Source: Mariniphaga sp. (GTDB lineage: Bacteria > Bacteroidota > Bacteroidia > Bacteroidales > Prolixibacteraceae). Taken from it: a DNA stretch of 37,286 nucleotides. Of the stretch, positions 33,633 through 37,286 are shown one piece after another. How positions within the stretch are numbered: the first letter of the stretch is position 1; each line of letters begins with the position of its first letter. A model generated the notes under the pieces. That model was not told where the DNA came from and did no database searches. It saw nothing but the letters and a program-made list of their open reading frames with translations. The translations under genes were made by a program, and so were the position numbers. The stretch covers positions 1 to 37,286 of the forward strand of contig JAAFHB010000021.1 in NCBI GenBank assembly GCA_010906965.1, read 5' to 3'.

Positions 33633-36401
33633 TTAATCTTCCTTCCCAAAATCTTTGTTTGGAGTTGCCCCCAACCAAAGTTCAAGCAAGCCCCCTTTCG
33701 CAAAATCCCGGTGATAAAACCAGTTCTTTTTCCAGGATTCACCATTCATCTGTGCCTTCTGGATGTAATAGTTTTCGGTTGAATTATTGTAGGTCTTTAT
33801 CACAAATGTCTTACCTGGATAGTATTTGGGATCAAGTTTGATTGTAATTTCATCAAAAACCGGACTGGTAATATCATAAACCGGATCGACTTCTGTTGTG
33901 CCGCGTAAACTAAAAAGTCCAAGCGACATCAATGCACTTACTCCGCCCATCTGGCCCTGATCTTCATCATGTCCTCCATAACCCTTATCCGGAGTGATGG
34001 CACCATAGGCTTGCTCGTTTACCTTCCTTACCCAGTATTGCGACAGCCAGGGCTTGCCTGCATAGTTGAAAACATGTGCATTGGAACATCCTGGCTGATT
34101 GGCATAACTTACATATCCTCCCCCGTATCCGAATACAAAATCTTGCGGTTCTGCCTGCTCAAATGCATAATTCAGTTTGGCGCATAGCGTGTCATTACCA
34201 CCCATTAAGTCTGCCAGGCCTTTGATATCGTGCGAAACAGACCAGGTGGCCTGCCAGGAATTGGCTTCAATCCATCCGCGCCCACTCAACGGATCATTGT
34301 GAAGCCAGTTGCCATTTTTATCTTTCGGGAAAATGAGATTTTGCTGATCATCAAACAATTTTTTCCAGCCGGATGAGCGTTTCAGAAAGTAATTGCTGTC
34401 ATTTTTCTTTCCAAGCTTTTTTGCCATCTGCGACAGCGACCAATCTTGAAAGGCACACTCTAAGGTGATACCTGCATTCGATGGAATATAACCATGATCG
34501 ATATAAAACTGCAAATCTCCGGAATTAAGTCCCATCCCCATCATACCACCCGGCATATGGTTTGATTTCATGACCTGATAGGCGCTGTTTACATCCATTT
34601 TAGTGAGTACCCCTTTTTGGAATGCACTAACAATCAAATTTGTTGCGGGGCAACTGGTCATGATGTACGAATATCCGCCGGCATTGGGTCCACGAGGCAG
34701 CAATCCTCCGTTTTTGCTGTACTGTACCAATGAGGCAGCAAATTCGTCTAACACTTCAGGCCATGCAAGGCCCCATAAAATATTAAGATTCCATTGAGTC
34801 AACCAAAAAGCATCAGAATTGTACATGTGAAATGCAACTTTCCCATGGTCGTTTTTAGGAAGGGAACGGATTTTCAGTTTTGCATTTAATGTATGCGTTC
34901 CGCTTCTTTCGCCTTCGGTATAATCGGGATAATCACCACTTATATCATCCAACTTGTGGCGTCCCAAAAGGACATGCCATAAATCGGTATAAAACTTAAT
35001 TTTTTGAGCATCACTTCCTCCTTTAACCTTGATACGCCCCAACCATTGGTTCCACTCGTCCCGCGAATCCTGCTTTACTTTGTCAAAATCCCAGTGATTA
35101 CATTCAAGATCCATATTATTTCGGGCATTTTCAATGTTTGTATATGAAACAGCAACTTTAACCTGTATATTGTCTCCGGCTTTGACCGTATAATTGGCCT
35201 TAACACCGGTAGTTGGAGAGTCATGATAACTCCAGCCTTCGGCAATTCGGGGAGTACTTCCCGGTTTTCCACTCAATTTAGAAATATCGGACAGATTTTC
35301 AGAATCGACCCAGCCATCTAGTCTGTCGAAGGGATGATCAAACTTCATCACGAAATAGATCCGGACATTATCAGGCCCACCCCATAATCGTCCGGTGGTG
35401 TTGACCGAGCCTTCAATTTCCGTATTGCTAACTTTTGTGACTTCAGCATCGGTCATTGTTGACGTTGAGAGGTAACCTCCGAGGTTTAGCAGGATGCTGG
35501 CCGCCTCATCGCGGGTATACTTAAAACGGTAAAAACTTACACGCTCGGTGGAAGTCAATTCTACCCAGGTATGATAATCTTTTAAGAATAAACGTTGATA
35601 TCCTGGCTGTACAATTTCATCGTCGTGAGAAAAGCTTGATTTCCAGCCTTGCTCACCTTTTGTCGGATCGGTTGTACCGGCAACCGGCATCAGTGTAATT
35701 CCTGAAAGCATCCAGCAATGCACCTGTGGAAACCCTAAAACTTCGGTTGAATTGTAGTTATATCCTCCTCCATACTGATTCTTATTACGGGTTAAAGGAG
35801 CTGCTCCTACCATTCCGAAAGGACGATTGCCAGTGATAAAGAAAAAGTACCTTCCCCTGGTTGTTTCGATATATGGATCAACCCATGAAACAGGGTCAGG
35901 ATAATCCTCAGGAGACGGAAAAACTTCGATCTCGGATAATCCCAGGTTTACACCGTCACCATCGGTAACATCAAACCGTAACCATTTAATCCTTTTTGAC
36001 GGGAACAAAATTACTTTCGGGCTTCCGTCGTTCGGAATCTGGGTAACACTGATTTTACTTCCATCACTGAATAAGAGTGTACCACCAGCCGTATGCGACT
36101 TTCCGTCAGGGCGATCATACAAAATTATTTTGCTGATATTTACAGAGCTGTCACTATCCAAACGAATCCAGGGATAATCAATCTGACCCCAAAAAGTCAT
36201 GCTGCTGCCCGAAACCCATTCGCACTGATTCATTATTCCGATCTGTCCGTCATTTACTTTCGATGAACCCGATTCAGTATTTAATGATGAAGATGCTGTC
36301 GTTTTGAACCGGGATGCAATATTGTCCGCACCGGCCACTGCAACTTTTAAACAAAAAAACAGCAAACTAACTGATAATAAGACTTTAAAATTCAGGTTCA
36401 T
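33633..36401 (-). CDS. GH92 alpha-mannosidase with N-terminal discoidin-like domain
   Basis: This 922-aa protein has a signal peptide (LLFFCLKVAVAGA). Residues about 25-165 form a discoidin/F5-8-type-like domain (NIASRFKTTASSS, EWVSGS, ISKIILYDRPDGKSHTAGG, GLSEIEVFPSP), comparable to DUF7402. GH92 begins about residue 172 (WVDPYIETTRGRYFFFITGN). E712 lies in the divergent motif IEANSWQATW, where the other copies have EGNA. D812/D814 are in HDEDQGQMGG. The acceptor loop is YANQP (N768). It is the first glycosidase after the regulator gene, with a 51-bp gap. This divergence suggests a different linkage or aglycone from the other three. Confidence 0.9.
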   Translation of the reverse strand: MNLNFKVLLSVSLLFFCLKVAVAGADNIASRFKTTASSSLNTESGSSKVNDGQIGIMNQCEWVSGSSMTFWGQIDYPWIRLDSDSSVNISKIILYDRPDGKSHTAGGTLLFSDGSKISVTQIPNDGSPKVILFPSKRIKWLRFDVTDGDGVNLGLSEIEVFPSPEDYPDPVSWVDPYIETTRGRYFFFITGNRPFGMVGAAPLTRNKNQYGGGYNYNSTEVLGFPQVHCWMLSGITLMPVAGTTDPTKGEQGWKSSFSHDDEIVQPGYQRLFLKDYHTWVELTSTERVSFYRFKYTRDEAASILLNLGGYLSTSTMTDAEVTKVSNTEIEGSVNTTGRLWGGPDNVRIYFVMKFDHPFDRLDGWVDSENLSDISKLSGKPGSTPRIAEGWSYHDSPTTGVKANYTVKAGDNIQVKVAVSYTNIENARNNMDLECNHWDFDKVKQDSRDEWNQWLGRIKVKGGSDAQKIKFYTDLWHVLLGRHKLDDISGDYPDYTEGERSGTHTLNAKLKIRSLPKNDHGKVAFHMYNSDAFWLTQWNLNILWGLAWPEVLDEFAASLVQYSKNGGLLPRGPNAGGYSYIMTSCPATNLIVSAFQKGVLTKMDVNSAYQVMKSNHMPGGMMGMGLNSGDLQFYIDHGYIPSNAGITLECAFQDWSLSQMAKKLGKKNDSNYFLKRSSGWKKLFDDQQNLIFPKDKNGNWLHNDPLSGRGWIEANSWQATWSVSHDIKGLADLMGGNDTLCAKLNYAFEQAEPQDFVFGYGGGYVSYANQPGCSNAHVFNYAGKPWLSQYWVRKVNEQAYGAITPDKGYGGHDEDQGQMGGVSALMSLGLFSLRGTTEVDPVYDITSPVFDEITIKLDPKYYPGKTFVIKTYNNSTENYYIQKAQMNGESWKKNWFYHRDFAKGGLLELWLGATPNKDFGKED

Positions 36402-36452
36402 GAACAGATGTTTTTAAAACAGTTGACTTTGGGTCAAAACGACAATTATTTC

Positions 36453-37181
36453 TTACCTCTTTATATCAATCGTATAGGTGAACTTTTCGGCAATGTAAAA
36501 ACCAATATTGTATTCGATTGGACGGTTGCCCGGATCAGAAACAAAACGCTCACGCACCAACACAGGATCTCCCCTTCCGATTCGTAACCGTTTGGCAGTA
36601 ATTGCAGAAGCACTTTTTGCGCGAATTCTTTCAGAAGATATTGAAGGTGCAACATGGTAATCGTGCTCAATAATATCATAAAGAGGTCGTGTAAAATCTT
36701 CTTTCCCAGTCAATCCAATTCGTGGATGGAAATAACTTTCAAAATAGACAAAAGGTCCATCTTCGAATCCCCTCAACCGAACCAGGCAAAGCAATTCAGT
36801 TTCCTCCGGAGTCTGCATAAAAGCGGCAATTTTGGCATCCGCCTTTACCCATTTCGTCTCAATCAGAAAATTGACGAAAACAACACCCTTCTCCGACATC
36901 TCCTGGGTAAAACTGTGCCAGCTATCCAGGTTCGTTGTCACTGTATTTTGTGAAACCTTCGTTCCAACCCCTTTTTTCCTGACCAGAAGACCTTCATATT
37001 CGAGCTTATTTGAGGCCTGCCGGATTGTATTTCTGGATATTCCTAACCGTTTTGCAAATTCAACTTCTTTGGGTAAAAATCCTCCGTTTTTATATTCAGG
37101 AAGTTCAATCAATTTCCGCAGCAACTCTTCAACCTGATAATGAAGTGGTACCGGACTATTATGATCTATCTTTAATTCCAT
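36453..37181 (-). CDS. GntR/HutC-type transcriptional regulator with UTRA domain
   Basis: This 242-aa protein has an N-terminal winged helix (residues about 10-77), with the helix-turn-helix EVEFAKRLGISRNTIRQASN and wing LLVRKKGVGTKV. The C-terminal UTRA effector domain (about 95-240) contains LLCLVRLRGFEDGPFVYFES and RERFVSDPGNRPIEYNIGFY, typical of sensors for sugar phosphates and related small molecules. It heads the mannosidase cluster and a GntR-type palindrome lies eight bases upstream of its ATG. It therefore probably represses its own operon and is released by a breakdown product such as a hexose phosphate. The effector is inference. Confidence 0.9.
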   Translation of the reverse strand: MELKIDHNSPVPLHYQVEELLRKLIELPEYKNGGFLPKEVEFAKRLGISRNTIRQASNKLEYEGLLVRKKGVGTKVSQNTVTTNLDSWHSFTQEMSEKGVVFVNFLIETKWVKADAKIAAFMQTPEETELLCLVRLRGFEDGPFVYFESYFHPRIGLTGKEDFTRPLYDIIEHDYHVAPSISSERIRAKSASAITAKRLRIGRGDPVLVRERFVSDPGNRPIEYNIGFYIAEKFTYTIDIKR

Positions 37182-37188
37182 TTGTACA

Positions 37189-37202
37189 TATGTTCAGACA
37201 TA
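37189..37202. promoter_or_regulatory. Candidate GntR/HutC operator palindrome
   Basis: TATGTTCAGACATA is a perfect inverted repeat of TATGT with a 4-base spacer and fits the GT-N4-AC core typical of HutC-subfamily operators. A further pair, ATTTGTA (37180-37186) and TACAAAT (37201-37207), overlaps it. The site lies between the regulator's ATG and the -7-like element, where bound protein would block transcription. Confidence 0.55.
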
Positions 37203-37210
37203 CAAATAAA
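37203..37210 (-). promoter_or_regulatory. -7-like promoter element of the mannosidase operon
   Basis: On the minus strand TTTATTTG matches TAnnTTTG with one mismatch. It directly abuts the operator candidate, giving a start near 37196 and a leader of about 15 bases. The -33 region is AT-rich and holds only a weak TTTT match, so the assignment is tentative. Confidence 0.35.
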
Positions 37211-37286
37211 ATGAAATTAATTGGAATATAAAACCAGTTATAAAACATGTAATTAAAAACCAGTTGTTCGCAGATGATCCGGATCA

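Noticed and set aside
33553-33678. 42-codon upstream extension of the large GH92 gene
   Set aside because: It would overlap the preceding GH92 gene by 46 bp, and a good signal-anchor start lies at 33552.
36420-36437. TTGAC/GTCAA inverted repeat as a second operator between the regulator and the first GH92
   Set aside because: The arms are only 5 bp, it does not resemble the palindrome upstream of the regulator, and the 51-bp gap suggests simple read-through.

Overview
The window looks like a chromosomal segment from a Bacteroidota (Bacteroidetes) bacterium, probably a free-living polysaccharide degrader. The evidence is many exported glycoside hydrolases with typical Bacteroidota signal peptides, few Shine-Dalgarno sequences, AT-rich intergenic DNA, and -7 elements of the TAnnTTTG type. 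I cannot place the genus. There are no tRNA, rRNA, insertion sequence, phage or CRISPR features that I can see.

Left part (1-15.6 kb) is a mixed neighbourhood. It holds a partial membrane-protein gene running off the left edge and, divergent from it, a large secreted GH106-like glycosidase. Next comes a leftward set of a PQQ-type sugar dehydrogenase lipoprotein, an exported cytochrome c and a zinc-free MDR oxidoreductase. Upstream of that set is an unusual non-coding array: seven perfect copies of the palindrome AGTCATGACT, all exactly in 21-bp register. Further right are a hypothetical protein, a class C beta-lactamase-like serine hydrolase, a cytidylate-kinase-like protein, the fused remains of a two-gene ABC transporter, a transglutaminase-like lipoprotein, and a rightward secreted protein of unknown function.

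Right part (15.6-37.2 kb) is a compact leftward cluster of ten genes separated by 10-80 bp. In transcription order these are a GntR/UTRA regulator, three GH92 alpha-mannosidases, a ROK sugar kinase, a fourth GH92 (lipoprotein), a GH2 beta-mannosidase-type enzyme, an uncharacterised 785-aa candidate glycosidase, a 432-aa (alpha/alpha)6-type candidate glycosidase, and a GH38-like (DUF5054-type) mannosidase. A 12-bp-armed hairpin lies just beyond the last gene and may terminate both convergent transcripts. A palindrome abutting a -7-like element upstream of the regulator is a good candidate autoregulatory operator.

The cluster is best read as a mannoside-catabolism locus. Four GH92s and the GH38-like enzyme would trim alpha-mannose, the GH2 would attack a core beta-mannoside (as in N-glycans), and the ROK kinase would phosphorylate the released sugar. 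No SusC/SusD pair, sugar transporter or endoglycosidase is present in the window, so import and initial release must be encoded elsewhere. The strongest candidates for something new are the 21-bp-phased palindrome array and the 785-aa putative glycosidase.
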